NCBI GenBank assembly: GCA_045588655.1 | Contig: JAZNEP010000023.1 | Location: 17,996 to 81,995 of the forward strand | From: SVFI01 sp045588655 | GTDB lineage: Bacteria; Bacillota; Clostridia; Lachnospirales; Lachnospiraceae | Direction: 5' to 3' | Length of the DNA: 64,000 nt | Shown here: one piece after another, positions 17,661 to 26,269 of the stretch | Layout of the letters: each line of letters starts with the position of its first letter | How positions within the stretch are numbered: position 1 is the stretch's first letter | Notes under the pieces: model-generated | What the model saw: the letters and a program-made list of their open reading frames with translations, nothing else | Database searches by the model: none | What the model was told of the DNA's origin: nothing | Position numbers and translations under genes: made by a program

Positions 17661-18691
17661 AAAAATCAACAAAAATTATATTAATTACATCCGTATGCTT
17701 GATATTCGGTGGCCTTTTAATTGCAGTAATCAGTGGAACTGTCGGAGGAGCCAAACAGTTTAAGGAACTGGCAGACAGACACCAGTTTTCGTTTGATTTA
17801 CCTTTTTTTGATGCACAGCTTCGCCTGAATACAGAAGGAGTGTATTTTACATCGAAAGATAAGGCAGAAGACGAAGGTTACGTTGAAGATTATGATGACA
17901 TAGAAGGCGTACATGATTCACAGGATGAAACAGATGGTGACGAAGAGGAGTCAATTTCAGGAAATTCTAAGATGGCGGAAGGAGAAACTGTAACTGATAC
18001 AGATAAAATCCGGAAGGTTAAAATGGAACTCGGCGCTGGTGAGATTGAGATTAAGAAAAGTAGAGATGGAGACTTCCATATAAACGAAGAAGGTAATATG
18101 AAAGTCACATCGAATGTGAAGGGCGGAACATTGGAAATCAAAGCCGGAATGGAAGGAGATATTCAAATATTTGGCTTTTCTACAGGGGCCAGCGTGTCAA
18201 CAGGAAGCGCTGTGATATACCTTCCGGAACAGGTATATGAGAGTGTTACAATTGATATGGGAGCCGGAGTGTGTAGCGGTGAAGTGCCGGAATGTGAAGA
18301 ATTTAAAGTAGACTTAGGTGCAGGAGAAATTGAATTTGATTATGTAAAAGCAAATGAGATGGAACTGAGAGTCGGAGCCGGAGAATGTGAGATTGGATTG
18401 ATTGAAGCAGAAACGCTCGAGGCAGATATAGCTATGGGCCAATTTACGGCAAAAGCAATCGTTGATACTGAACTTGATGCGACTGTCGGAATGGGTGAGA
18501 TTGATATGGAAATCGTCGGAGATGAGAATGATTTTGACTATGATGTAGAAGTTGGTGCCGGTGAAGTTCGTATAGGTTCAAGAACTTATAGCGGTCTCGG
18601 AAGCAGTGGAAGTCAAAAGAATGATACCGGACGCGAAATCAACGTAGACTGCGGTATGGGCGAGGCAAGAATACGATTTGTAGAAAAATAG
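17657..18691 (+). CDS. DUF4097 family beta-strand protein, N-terminal membrane anchor
   Basis: 344 residues. One N-terminal helix (IILITSVCLIFGGLLIAVISG) anchors or exports the protein. An acidic linker (about residues 75-115) precedes a DUF4097 domain. The domain shows at least seven short repeats of the form G(A/M)GEIEI: LGAGEIEI, LGAGEIEF, VGAGECEI, VGMGEIDM, VGAGEVRI, CGMGEARI. These fit rungs of a beta-helix. The start overlaps the DUF1700 stop (ATGA). DUF4097 proteins are often called putative adhesins, but together with PadR and DUF1700 an envelope-stress role is more likely. Confidence 0.88.
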   Translation: MKKSTKIILITSVCLIFGGLLIAVISGTVGGAKQFKELADRHQFSFDLPFFDAQLRLNTEGVYFTSKDKAEDEGYVEDYDDIEGVHDSQDETDGDEEESISGNSKMAEGETVTDTDKIRKVKMELGAGEIEIKKSRDGDFHINEEGNMKVTSNVKGGTLEIKAGMEGDIQIFGFSTGASVSTGSAVIYLPEQVYESVTIDMGAGVCSGEVPECEEFKVDLGAGEIEFDYVKANEMELRVGAGECEIGLIEAETLEADIAMGQFTAKAIVDTELDATVGMGEIDMEIVGDENDFDYDVEVGAGEVRIGSRTYSGLGSSGSQKNDTGREINVDCGMGEARIRFVEK

Positions 18692-18715
18692 AAATGATTT
18701 GTGTGATTAAGTGGA

Positions 18716-18742
18716 GCGGCGTCTTTTTTAGGCGCCGTTTTG
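18716..18742 (+). terminator. Intrinsic terminator of the padR operon
   Basis: CGGCGTC / GGCGCCG stem (one G-U pair) with a loop of T and A, followed by TTTTGTTT. Confidence 0.8.
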
Positions 18743-18766
18743 TTTCTTGCAATTCACAGCCACTTC

Positions 18767-18795
18767 TTGACAAATTCTTGGTGTGCGACTATCAT
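18767..18795 (+). promoter_or_regulatory. Promoter of valS
   Basis: TTGACA, 17 nt, TATCAT. The leader is only about 40 nt, and no T-box sequence is seen. Confidence 0.8.
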
Positions 18796-18842
18796 AAATT
18801 ATGTATGCGAATTGCAAAAAATGACGCACCAAGGAGATAAAA

Positions 18843-21503
18843 ATGAGTAAAGAATTAGCAAAAACATATGACCCACATGGTATGGAAGACCGTATCTATG
18901 AGAAGTGGCTCGCGAAGAAATATTTTCATGCGGAGGTAGATCACGACAAGAAGCCGTTTACGATTGTCATTCCGCCGCCAAATATCACAGGCCAGCTTCA
19001 CATGGGTCATGCGCTTGACAATACAATGCAGGATATTCTCATTCGTTTTAAGAGAATGCAAGGCTACAATGCGCTTTGGCAGCCGGGTACAGACCATGCT
19101 TCCATCGCGACAGAAGTTAAGATTATCGAAAAATTAAAAGAGGAAGGTATCGATAAAGCAGATCTTGGAAGAGAGGGCTTTTTGGAGAGAGCTTGGGACT
19201 GGAAGAGAGAGTACGGTGGACGTATTATCGAACAGCTGAAAAAGCTCGGTTCTTCTTGTGACTGGGACAGAGAGCGTTTCACAATGGATGAGGGCTGTAA
19301 TGAAGCCGTTACCGAAGTGTTCTGTAAAATGCATGAAAAAGGATGGATATACAAGGGCTCCCGTATCGTAAACTGGTGTCCGGTTTGTAATACATCCATC
19401 TCTGATGCGGAAGTACAGTATGAGGAACAGGCAGGACATTTTTGGCATATCAAATATCCGGTTGTGGATGAAAACGGTCAGCCGTCAACAACGGAGTTCC
19501 TTACCTTTGCGACGACACGTCCGGAGACCATGCTCGGAGATACTGCTGTTGCCATCAATCCGGCTGATGAAAGATATTCATACTTAAAAGGCAGACAGGT
19601 TTGGCTTCCGATTGTAAATAAAGCGATTCCGGTTGTGGAAGACTCCTATGTTGATATGGAATTTGGTACCGGTGTGGTTAAGATTACACCTGCTCATGAC
19701 CCGAACGATTTTGAGGTGGGTAAGCGTCATAACCTTCCGGAAGTGAACATCATGAACGATGATGCCACGATCAATAAAAACGGCGGTATTTATGAAGGAA
19801 TGGATCGCTATGAGGCGAGAGCTGCCATCGTGGAAGAACTTAAGAAGCAAGGCTTATTAGTAAAAATAGAAGATTATAGCCATAACGTCGGAACACATGA
19901 CCGCTGTAAGACAACGGTAGAGCCACTGATCAAAAAACAGTGGTTCGTAAAGATGGATGAACTGATTCAGCCGGCTGTCAAAGCTGTAAAAGAGGGCGAC
20001 ATCAAGCTTGTTCCGGAACGTATGGAGAAGACATACTTTAACTGGACAGATAATATCAGAGACTGGTGTATTTCCAGACAGCTCTGGTGGGGACACAGAA
20101 TCCCGGCTTACTATTGTCAGGATTGTGGAGAGGTAGTTGTGTCTAAAGAAGCTCCGGTTGTGTGTCCAAAATGCGGATGCACGCATTTGGAGCAGGACCC
20201 GGATACACTGGATACTTGGTTCTCATCTGCGCTTTGGCCATTCTCTACCCTTGGCTGGCCGAACAAGACCGAAGACCTTGAATATTTCTATCCGACAGAC
20301 GTTCTTGTTACAGGATACGATATTATTTTCTTCTGGGTAATCCGTATGATTTTCTCCGGATTTGAGCAGATGAATGAAAAACCGTTCCACACAGTACTCT
20401 TCCACGGACTTGTACGCGACTCCCAGGGAAGAAAGATGAGTAAGTCTTTAGGAAACGGTATTGATCCGCTTGAAATAATTGATAAATACGGTGCAGATGC
20501 ACTGAGACTTACACTGATTACAGGTAATGCACCTGGTAACGACATGCGCTTCTACTACGAGAGAGTGGAGGCGAGCCGTAACTTTGCAAACAAAGTATGG
20601 AATGCATCCCGCTTTATCATGATGAATATGGAAGGCAAGGAAATTCCTGAAAATGCAGCAGACGGACTTGAGCCGGTAGATAAATGGATTCTTTCCAAAC
20701 TTAATCGTCTGATTCGTGAAGTGACAGACAATATGGAAAACTATGAACTTGGTATTGCAGTACAGAAGGTCTATGACTTTATTTGGGATGAGTTCTGTGA
20801 CTGGTATATCGAGATGGTAAAACCGCGTCTTTACAATAGTGATGATGCAACGAGTCAAAATGCAGCGTTGTGGACACTTAAGACAGTGCTTATTGATGCA
20901 CTTAAACTCCTTCATCCGTATATGCCATTTATCACGGAAGAAATTTTCTGTAGTCTGCAGAGTGCAGAGGAATCTATCATGGTTTCAGAATGGCCACAGT
21001 ACAAGGATGCATATGCATTTGCTAAGGAAGAAAAAGAAATCGAGACGATGAAGGAAGCGGTTCGCGGAATTCGTAACGTCAGAACATCCATGAATGTTGC
21101 ACCTTCCCGCAAAGCATCTGTCTATGTTGTTTCTGACAAAAAAGAAATCTGTGACATTTTCGAGGAAGGTAAGTTATTTTTTGCACCGCTTGCATACGCT
21201 TCGGAAGTACTGATTCAGTCAGATAAAAACGGTATTGCAGATGACGCTGTCAGCGTTGTGATTGACGGAGCGACGCTCTACATTCCGTTCGCGGAGCTCG
21301 TGGATATCAAGCAGGAAGTGGAACGCCTTGAGAAAGAGGAAAAGAAACTTTCCGGAGAGATTGCAAGAGCAACGGGAATGCTGAATAATGAAAGATTTAC
21401 AAGCAAAGCACCAGCTGAAAAAGTAGCTGAGGAACGTGCAAAGCTTGAAAAATACACACAGATGCTTGCGCAGGTTCAGGAGAGACTGGCGCAGCTGAAA
21501 TAA
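18843..21503 (+). CDS. valS: Valyl-tRNA synthetase
   Basis: 886 residues, normal length. It charges tRNA-Val in the cytoplasm. The class I signatures are HMGH at 53-56 within PPPNITGQLHMGHAL and KMSKS at 531-535. The editing (CP1) domain lies between, with TTRPETMLGDTAVAI and DPNDFEVG. Two Cys pairs (WCPVCNTS and YYCQDCG with VCPKCGC) could bind zinc. The C-terminal coiled-coil arm (QEVERLEKEEKKLSGEI onward) is present. The start follows AAGGAGA. A short leader without T-box means it is not controlled in the way common for Firmicutes synthetase genes. Confidence 0.98.
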   Translation: MSKELAKTYDPHGMEDRIYEKWLAKKYFHAEVDHDKKPFTIVIPPPNITGQLHMGHALDNTMQDILIRFKRMQGYNALWQPGTDHASIATEVKIIEKLKEEGIDKADLGREGFLERAWDWKREYGGRIIEQLKKLGSSCDWDRERFTMDEGCNEAVTEVFCKMHEKGWIYKGSRIVNWCPVCNTSISDAEVQYEEQAGHFWHIKYPVVDENGQPSTTEFLTFATTRPETMLGDTAVAINPADERYSYLKGRQVWLPIVNKAIPVVEDSYVDMEFGTGVVKITPAHDPNDFEVGKRHNLPEVNIMNDDATINKNGGIYEGMDRYEARAAIVEELKKQGLLVKIEDYSHNVGTHDRCKTTVEPLIKKQWFVKMDELIQPAVKAVKEGDIKLVPERMEKTYFNWTDNIRDWCISRQLWWGHRIPAYYCQDCGEVVVSKEAPVVCPKCGCTHLEQDPDTLDTWFSSALWPFSTLGWPNKTEDLEYFYPTDVLVTGYDIIFFWVIRMIFSGFEQMNEKPFHTVLFHGLVRDSQGRKMSKSLGNGIDPLEIIDKYGADALRLTLITGNAPGNDMRFYYERVEASRNFANKVWNASRFIMMNMEGKEIPENAADGLEPVDKWILSKLNRLIREVTDNMENYELGIAVQKVYDFIWDEFCDWYIEMVKPRLYNSDDATSQNAALWTLKTVLIDALKLLHPYMPFITEEIFCSLQSAEESIMVSEWPQYKDAYAFAKEEKEIETMKEAVRGIRNVRTSMNVAPSRKASVYVVSDKKEICDIFEEGKLFFAPLAYASEVLIQSDKNGIADDAVSVVIDGATLYIPFAELVDIKQEVERLEKEEKKLSGEIARATGMLNNERFTSKAPAEKVAEERAKLEKYTQMLAQVQERLAQLK

Positions 21504-21515
21504 GGTTTTATAGTC

Positions 21516-21551
21516 AGCCATCGCTAACAGAGTTAGCGGTGGCTACTTTCT
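21516..21551 (+). terminator. Hairpin terminator after valS
   Basis: A 12-13 bp stem (AGCCATCGCTAAC / GTTAGCGGTGGCT) with a tiny loop. The tail TACTTTCTG is only moderately U-rich, so some read-through into folC is possible. Confidence 0.7.
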
Positions 21552-21591
21552 GTAAGTTTTTAACGAGTTCGAAGTGAAAAAGGAAAAGATG

Positions 21592-22917
21592 ATGAATTAT
21601 AAAGAAGCGCAGGAATATATCTGTGATATACAGAAATTTGCCAAAAAGAATACATTACAGCATACGAGGGAATACCTAAAACTTCTTGGGGAGCCGTGCA
21701 AAGATGCCAAGATTATCCATGTAGCCGGGACAAACGGAAAAGGATCGGTCTGCAACTATTTGTGCGCTCTTTTGCGGGAACATGGGTATCACACAGGTAT
21801 GTTTGTATCACCTCACCTTTTGGAGATGCGTGAAAGAATACGGTTGGATGAAGAATATGTATCTGAAGCACAGTTTATGGAGGCGTTTGACCGTGTCATG
21901 CAGGTGGTGGAGCAAGCGAGTGGAGAGCGTGAGGACAACTGTGGAAAAGTTGGAACATTATCGCTGCATCATCCTACCTTTTTTGAGTTTCTGTTTCTGA
22001 TGGCGATGGTGGTGTTTGAACAAGCAAAACCGGACTATATCATCTTAGAAACCGGGATGGGAGGCAGATTAGATGCTACGAATGTGTTTGAGAAGCCTAT
22101 GCTCACAATCATTACGGAAATCGGGCTGGATCATTGCCAGTATCTTGGAAATACCAAAGAACAGATTGCAATGGAGAAAGCGGGAATCATCAAACCAGGA
22201 GTACCGCTTGTTTTTGTCAACCGTCAAGAAGAAGTGACAAAGGTATTGTCGCAGGCGGCAGAAAGGTGCGGTAGCAAGGCGTTTGCTGTCGATAAAACAA
22301 GATTTGAGAATATAAATATAAATCATAAAAGCATTGATTTTTCCTATAAATCTAGTTATTATAATAATGTTAGTTATATTCTGGCTACACGTGCGTCCTA
22401 TCAGGTGGAAAATGCCGCGACAGCACTTTGTGCATTCGAAGTGCTCTTTCCAAAGTCAAAAACAGACTTAAAAAAGATGCAGCATGCAATTGAAGGGGCG
22501 AAGTGGGATGGCAGAATGGAAGAGGTGGCACCCGATGTATTTGTAGACGGTGCACACAATGCGGATGGGATGCAGGCTTTTTTGGAAAGCGTAGCATCTT
22601 CACCGGACAACCGAAAGAGAGTACTTCTGTTTTCGGTAGTCAGTGATAAAGAATACAGAGAGATGATAAACCGGATAGAGAGTTCCGGTTTGTTTGAATC
22701 ATATATCATTGCCGGGATGAAAGATTCCAGAGGGTTAGGTGGAAGACAGATATTAGAATGTTTTAATCATACCCCGGCAGAGAATATTTATTTGTGTGAT
22801 AGTGTGAGTGAGGCATATCAGGAAGCTGTGTTGTTAAAAGGAGATGGTGTCCTGTACATTGCCGGTTCACTGTATCTGGCAGGAGAGATTAAGGCCCTGC
22901 TTAAGGAGGAATTGTAA
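21592..22917 (+). CDS. folC: Bifunctional folylpolyglutamate synthase / dihydrofolate synthase
   Basis: 442 residues. It adds glutamate to dihydropteroate and to folates. Signatures are the P-loop VAGTNGKGSVCNYL, the omega-loop SPHLLEMRERIRL, ILETGMGGRLDATN, TEIGLDHCQYLG and KAGIIKPGVPLVF. The C-terminal domain has DGAHNADGMQAF. I chose the ATG 7 nt after AAGGA; an in-frame GTG at 21574 is less likely. A short AT-rich insert (NININHKSIDFSYKSSYYNN) before the second domain is unusual. Its stop codon overlaps the start of the next small gene by one base. Confidence 0.95.
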   Translation: MNYKEAQEYICDIQKFAKKNTLQHTREYLKLLGEPCKDAKIIHVAGTNGKGSVCNYLCALLREHGYHTGMFVSPHLLEMRERIRLDEEYVSEAQFMEAFDRVMQVVEQASGEREDNCGKVGTLSLHHPTFFEFLFLMAMVVFEQAKPDYIILETGMGGRLDATNVFEKPMLTIITEIGLDHCQYLGNTKEQIAMEKAGIIKPGVPLVFVNRQEEVTKVLSQAAERCGSKAFAVDKTRFENININHKSIDFSYKSSYYNNVSYILATRASYQVENAATALCAFEVLFPKSKTDLKKMQHAIEGAKWDGRMEEVAPDVFVDGAHNADGMQAFLESVASSPDNRKRVLLFSVVSDKEYREMINRIESSGLFESYIIAGMKDSRGLGGRQILECFNHTPAENIYLCDSVSEAYQEAVLLKGDGVLYIAGSLYLAGEIKALLKEEL

Positions 22918-23066
22918 TGATCAATTTTGAAGAAGAATTAAAAAAGTTTCATCCAAGTCTTGAAATCGAGGATGCAGCTGATGCGATATATAATCAGGAT
23001 TTGACCGATATGGCAGATATTCTTGTCGGTATGTTAAAGGAAGCGGACTTGTCAAAGGAAGATTAG
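22917..23066 (+). CDS. Small hypothetical protein (49 residues) coupled to folC
   Basis: ATG shares its A with the folC stop (TAATG), 9 nt after AAGGAGG. Reading MINFEEELKKFHPSLEIED, it is acidic (many Glu and Asp), soluble and predicted helical, with no Cys or membrane segment. The ribosome binding site, the coupled start and clean coding character support a real gene. It is too short for most gene finders. I do not recognise a family. The next gene starts 20 nt after it, so it is part of the folC transcript. Confidence 0.7.
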   Translation: MINFEEELKKFHPSLEIEDAADAIYNQDLTDMADILVGMLKEADLSKED

Positions 23067-23085
23067 ATAGGATAGGGTAATACCA

Positions 23086-24636
23086 ATGAAATGTTATAAT
23101 TGTGGCTGTGACCTGTCCGAAAAAGATTTTTGTACCGGTTGCGGCGTTGATGTGGGTTTATATAAAAAGATAATGCATGTCTCCAACCGCTATTACAATG
23201 ATGGTTTGGCGAAAGCAAATATCAGAGATTTATCAGGAGCAATTACAAGTCTCCGTCAAAGTTTAAAATTCAACAAAAATAATATAGAAGCCAGAAATCT
23301 TCTCGGTCTAGTATATTTCGAGATGGGAGAAGTGGTGGCAGCACTCAGTGAATGGGTCATCAGTAAAAATTTGCGACCAAAGAAAAATTTGGCAGATGAT
23401 TACATTGAGGCAATACAGAGTAATCCGACCAGGCTTGATACCATTAATCAGACGGTCAAAAAGTATAATCTGGCACTTCGTTACTGTTATCAGGATAGCA
23501 AAGATTTGGCCATTATACAGCTGAAAAAAGTGTTGTCGCTAAATCCCCGTCTCATACAGGGTCATCAGCTTTTGGCGCTTCTTTATATGGATTCGGAGCA
23601 GTGGGATAAAGCAAAAAAGGAACTGCTCAAGTGTTGCAAAATTGATGCAAATAACACGACAACGTTGTCTTATTTGAAACAGGTACGTTTTATGCTGGAA
23701 GGCGGTGATGAATCGTCTGGTTCGGTGGTGAAGAAGCGCAGGCAGGAGCCGGAAGGTGCAGTCACTTACCAAAGCGGAAATGAAACGATTATTCAGCCTC
23801 TGAATGTCAGAGAAGGAAGAGCGTCGACCTCTGTTTTAAATATTGTGATTGGTTTGCTAATCGGTCTTGCTGTTGCATATTTTTTGATTTTGCCTGCAAA
23901 AATACAGGCAGAACGCAATGAAATGAAGGAAGAGCTAAAGATTGTAAGTGAAAATTCGGACGCGAAATCTGCTCAGATTTCGGAATTGCAGCAACAGGTA
24001 GATGAGTTATCGACATCAAAAGGCGAATTACAGAATCAGATTGATGAATATACAGGTGCAAACGGAGAGAGTCGAAAAACGGATGTCCTTTTGCAGACGG
24101 CAACAGACTACCTTCAAAATCCGGAGGATTATACAGCAATTGCAGATACCTTGTATGAGGTTGATTTGGAGTATGTCAACAATTCCGCTTCGGATGCGTA
24201 CCGACAGCTTTATTTTAAGTTGATGCAGCTGGTTGGTGAAGAAACGGCAGATATGTTGTATGAAAACGGAAGTGTGGCAATTAATCAGAGTGATTACACA
24301 ACTGCGATTATAGATTTAGAGAAAGCGTGGTATTTTTCGTCCGGTATGGAAGAACCGAATCCGGATATCTTATATGAGTTAGCACAGGCTTACCAGCTTG
24401 CAGGAGAGACAGACAAAGCATATCGGTCTTACAATCAGTTGGTGACAGACTATCCTGACACGCAGGCGGCGCGTAAGGCAGAAGAACGTGTGACAGAGAT
24501 GGAGGAAGAAGGTGTGACGGGTGTGGCATCAGAGGAAAATCAGGCCTCAGAAGATGACACGGCGCCGGAAGACGAAGCTTCCACCGAATCAGAAGAAGAG
24601 GATTTAGGAGACGCAGAAGGCGAAACAGCAGAGTAA
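23086..24636 (+). CDS. Zinc-ribbon TPR membrane protein
   Basis: 516 residues. An N-terminal zinc ribbon uses Cys3, Cys6, Cys16 and Cys19. TPR repeats follow to about residue 205 (AKANIRDLSGAITSLRQSLK, AIIQLKKVLSLNPRLIQGHQLLA, AKKELLKCCKIDAN). One membrane helix near 247-268 (VLNIVIGLLIGLAVAYFLIL) leads to a coiled coil and a second, extracellular TPR set (AIIDLEKAWYF, ELAQAYQLAGETDKAYRSYNQL). The C-terminus is an acidic tail rich in Glu and Ala. TPRs on both sides of the membrane suggest a scaffold linking cytoplasmic and envelope proteins. No enzyme motif is seen. It directly precedes the spoIIA operon behind a strong terminator. Confidence 0.85.
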   Translation: MKCYNCGCDLSEKDFCTGCGVDVGLYKKIMHVSNRYYNDGLAKANIRDLSGAITSLRQSLKFNKNNIEARNLLGLVYFEMGEVVAALSEWVISKNLRPKKNLADDYIEAIQSNPTRLDTINQTVKKYNLALRYCYQDSKDLAIIQLKKVLSLNPRLIQGHQLLALLYMDSEQWDKAKKELLKCCKIDANNTTTLSYLKQVRFMLEGGDESSGSVVKKRRQEPEGAVTYQSGNETIIQPLNVREGRASTSVLNIVIGLLIGLAVAYFLILPAKIQAERNEMKEELKIVSENSDAKSAQISELQQQVDELSTSKGELQNQIDEYTGANGESRKTDVLLQTATDYLQNPEDYTAIADTLYEVDLEYVNNSASDAYRQLYFKLMQLVGEETADMLYENGSVAINQSDYTTAIIDLEKAWYFSSGMEEPNPDILYELAQAYQLAGETDKAYRSYNQLVTDYPDTQAARKAEERVTEMEEEGVTGVASEENQASEDDTAPEDEASTESEEEDLGDAEGETAE

Positions 24637-24660
24637 AGAAACAGAATAGAGACAATATAC

Positions 24661-24694
24661 AAAAGAGAACATGGAAATCCCATGTTCTCTTTTG
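24661..24694. terminator. Strong intrinsic terminator upstream of spoIIA
   Basis: A perfect 14-bp stem (AAAAGAGAACATGG / CCATGTTCTCTTTT) with a 5-nt loop. A and T flanks allow use in both directions. Confidence 0.88.
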
Positions 24695-24727
24695 CGTTGT
24701 GAATAAAACGTAGAAAGGAAGGGAAAA

Positions 24728-25045
24728 ATGGAAGAAAAAGGAGTTTTTGAAATAAGAGAGAATTGTCTTTTGATTAGATTACCGGAGGAGGTGGATCATC
24801 ACAATGCAAAGGATATCAGGCGTCTGGCGGATTATTACTTGAATGATGACAGAGTAGAACAGATTGTATTTGATTTTGGTGAAACTGTGTTTATGGACAG
24901 TTCAGGGATTGGGCTTGTGACAGGAAGAAATGAGAGAATCACTTATCTAGGTGGCAGGACAATCATTATAAATGCAAGTGAGCGGATTCGCAAAATGTTG
25001 AAGATAGCAGGGCTTGAAGAAAAAATCTGTATGATGGAGGAATAA
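24728..25045 (+). CDS. spoIIAA: Anti-sigma F factor antagonist SpoIIAA
   Basis: 105 residues, STAS domain. The phosphorylation site Ser58 lies in FMDSSGIGL at the same position as in Bacillus subtilis. When dephosphorylated by SpoIIE it frees sigma F from SpoIIAB in the forespore. It is the first gene of a compact spoIIAA-spoIIAB-sigF operon and shows that the organism is, or descends from, a spore former. The start follows AAGGAAGGG. Only 34 bases separate it from the upstream terminator. Confidence 0.96.
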   Translation: MEEKGVFEIRENCLLIRLPEEVDHHNAKDIRRLADYYLNDDRVEQIVFDFGETVFMDSSGIGLVTGRNERITYLGGRTIIINASERIRKMLKIAGLEEKICMMEE

Positions 25046-25047
25046 AA

Positions 25048-25479
25048 ATGAAAAACGAAATGCAACTGATTATAGAAGCAGTGTCGGAGAATGAAGCTCT
25101 GGCCAGAGTGGCGGCGGCGACGTTTTTGACACGTCTGCATCCGACACTCGAAGAGTTGGAAGATGTAAAGACGGCGGTGTCTGAGGCGGTTACAAATGCA
25201 ATTATCCATGGAGTTCCTGATGACAACAAGGTTTACATAACATGCAAAAGCGAGAAGAATATTTTTACAGTGATGATAGAGGATCATGGTGTGGGAATTG
25301 AGAATGTAGAAAAAGCGATGGAACCGCTGTATACCACAAAACCGCAGCAGGAGAGATCCGGAATGGGGTTTGCGTTTATGGAGGCATTTATGGATGAGCT
25401 GGAAGTTACTTCGGCGCCGGGAAAAGGGACCTGTGTCCGGATGGAAAAGGCAATTGGTTTTTCCAGATATGAGGACTAG
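25048..25479 (+). CDS. spoIIAB: Anti-sigma F factor, serine kinase SpoIIAB
   Basis: 143 residues, GHKL fold. The N box EAVTNAIIHG, G1 box IEDHGVGIEN and G2 region RSGMGFAFME bind ATP. It holds sigma F inactive and phosphorylates SpoIIAA. Two bases separate it from spoIIAA and three from sigF, as in other Clostridia. Confidence 0.97.
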   Translation: MKNEMQLIIEAVSENEALARVAAATFLTRLHPTLEELEDVKTAVSEAVTNAIIHGVPDDNKVYITCKSEKNIFTVMIEDHGVGIENVEKAMEPLYTTKPQQERSGMGFAFMEAFMDELEVTSAPGKGTCVRMEKAIGFSRYED

Positions 25480-25482
25480 CGT

Positions 25483-26196
25483 ATGGAAGGTATGCTGCAT
25501 CTCATTTCACAAGCACAAAAGGGAGACAAGCATGTCAGAGATACATTAATTGAAGAAAATCTGGGATTGGTACATCATATTGTGAAACGATTTTTAAATC
25601 GGGGATATGATGCGGAAGAGTTATTTCAGATTGGGTGCATAGGACTTATGAAAGCAATTGATCATTTTGATACGGCGTATGATGTGAAGTTTTCTACGTA
25701 TGCAGTTCCGCTCATTATGGGAGAAATCAAACGCTTTTTAAGGGATAACGGAATCATAAAAGTATCGCGTAGTCTGAAAGAAAATGCATGGAAAATTAAG
25801 AATGCACAGAGAGAACTTGCAGGATCGACGGGTAGGGAAGTGACGATCGATGAGATTGCAAAAGAGACCGGGCTGACAATGGAAGAGATTATTATGGCGC
25901 AAGAAGCAGATGTTGAGGTGGAGTCATTATCTAAAACGGTCTATCAGGGTGATGGCAGTGAAATCAGTCTGGGAGATAAGATTGCGGATGAAAAAAATGA
26001 ACATGAAAGAATGCTCAATCATCTGTTCTTAGAACAATTGATGCAGGCGCTCTCAGAGGATGAAAGATTTCTGATAAAACTGCGTTACTTTGAGAACATT
26101 ACGCAGGTGGAGACGGCAAAAGTTCTTGGGATCAGTCAGGTACAAGTATCCCGTCTGGAGAAAAAGATTTTAGAGAAAATGAAAAAAATGGGATAA
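25483..26196 (+). CDS. sigF: RNA polymerase sporulation sigma factor SigF
   Basis: 237 residues, sigma-70 group 3. Region 2 has NLGLVHHIVKRFLNRGYDAEELFQIG and IGLMKAIDHFD. Region 3 starts at SRSLKENAWKI. Region 4 has ALSEDERFLIKLRYF and the helix-turn-helix TQVETAKVLGISQVQVSRLEKKIL. It directs the first forespore-specific transcription. No terminator is obvious after it, and the next promoter begins 6 nt downstream of the stop. Confidence 0.97.
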   Translation: MEGMLHLISQAQKGDKHVRDTLIEENLGLVHHIVKRFLNRGYDAEELFQIGCIGLMKAIDHFDTAYDVKFSTYAVPLIMGEIKRFLRDNGIIKVSRSLKENAWKIKNAQRELAGSTGREVTIDEIAKETGLTMEEIIMAQEADVEVESLSKTVYQGDGSEISLGDKIADEKNEHERMLNHLFLEQLMQALSEDERFLIKLRYFENITQVETAKVLGISQVQVSRLEKKILEKMKKMG

Positions 26197-26201
26197 AATA
26201 G

Positions 26202-26230
26202 TTGACACAACTGTGAATAGAGTGTATATA
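26202..26230 (+). promoter_or_regulatory. Promoter of the ABC-GntR cassette
   Basis: TTGACA (26202-26207), 17 nt, TATATA (26225-26230), embedded in the operator described next. Confidence 0.8.
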
Positions 26231-26257
26231 TGTATATATACAGATTAAACACAGTTG
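26208..26257 (+). promoter_or_regulatory. Concentric double palindrome, probable GntR operator
   Basis: The inner palindrome TGTATATAT-GT-ATATATACA (26223-26242) and the outer arms CAACTGTG (26208-26215) / CACAGTTG (26250-26257) share one dyad axis at 26232.5. The inner site covers the -10 box and the outer right arm abuts the ribosome binding site. A YtrA-type GntR protein is encoded in the same operon and is the likely ligand. Confidence 0.75.
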
Positions 26258-26269
26258 GAGGCGTTACAG

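Noticed and set aside
18796..18842. T-box leader before valS
   Set aside because: The leader is only about 40-50 nt and lacks the TGGNACCGCG box.
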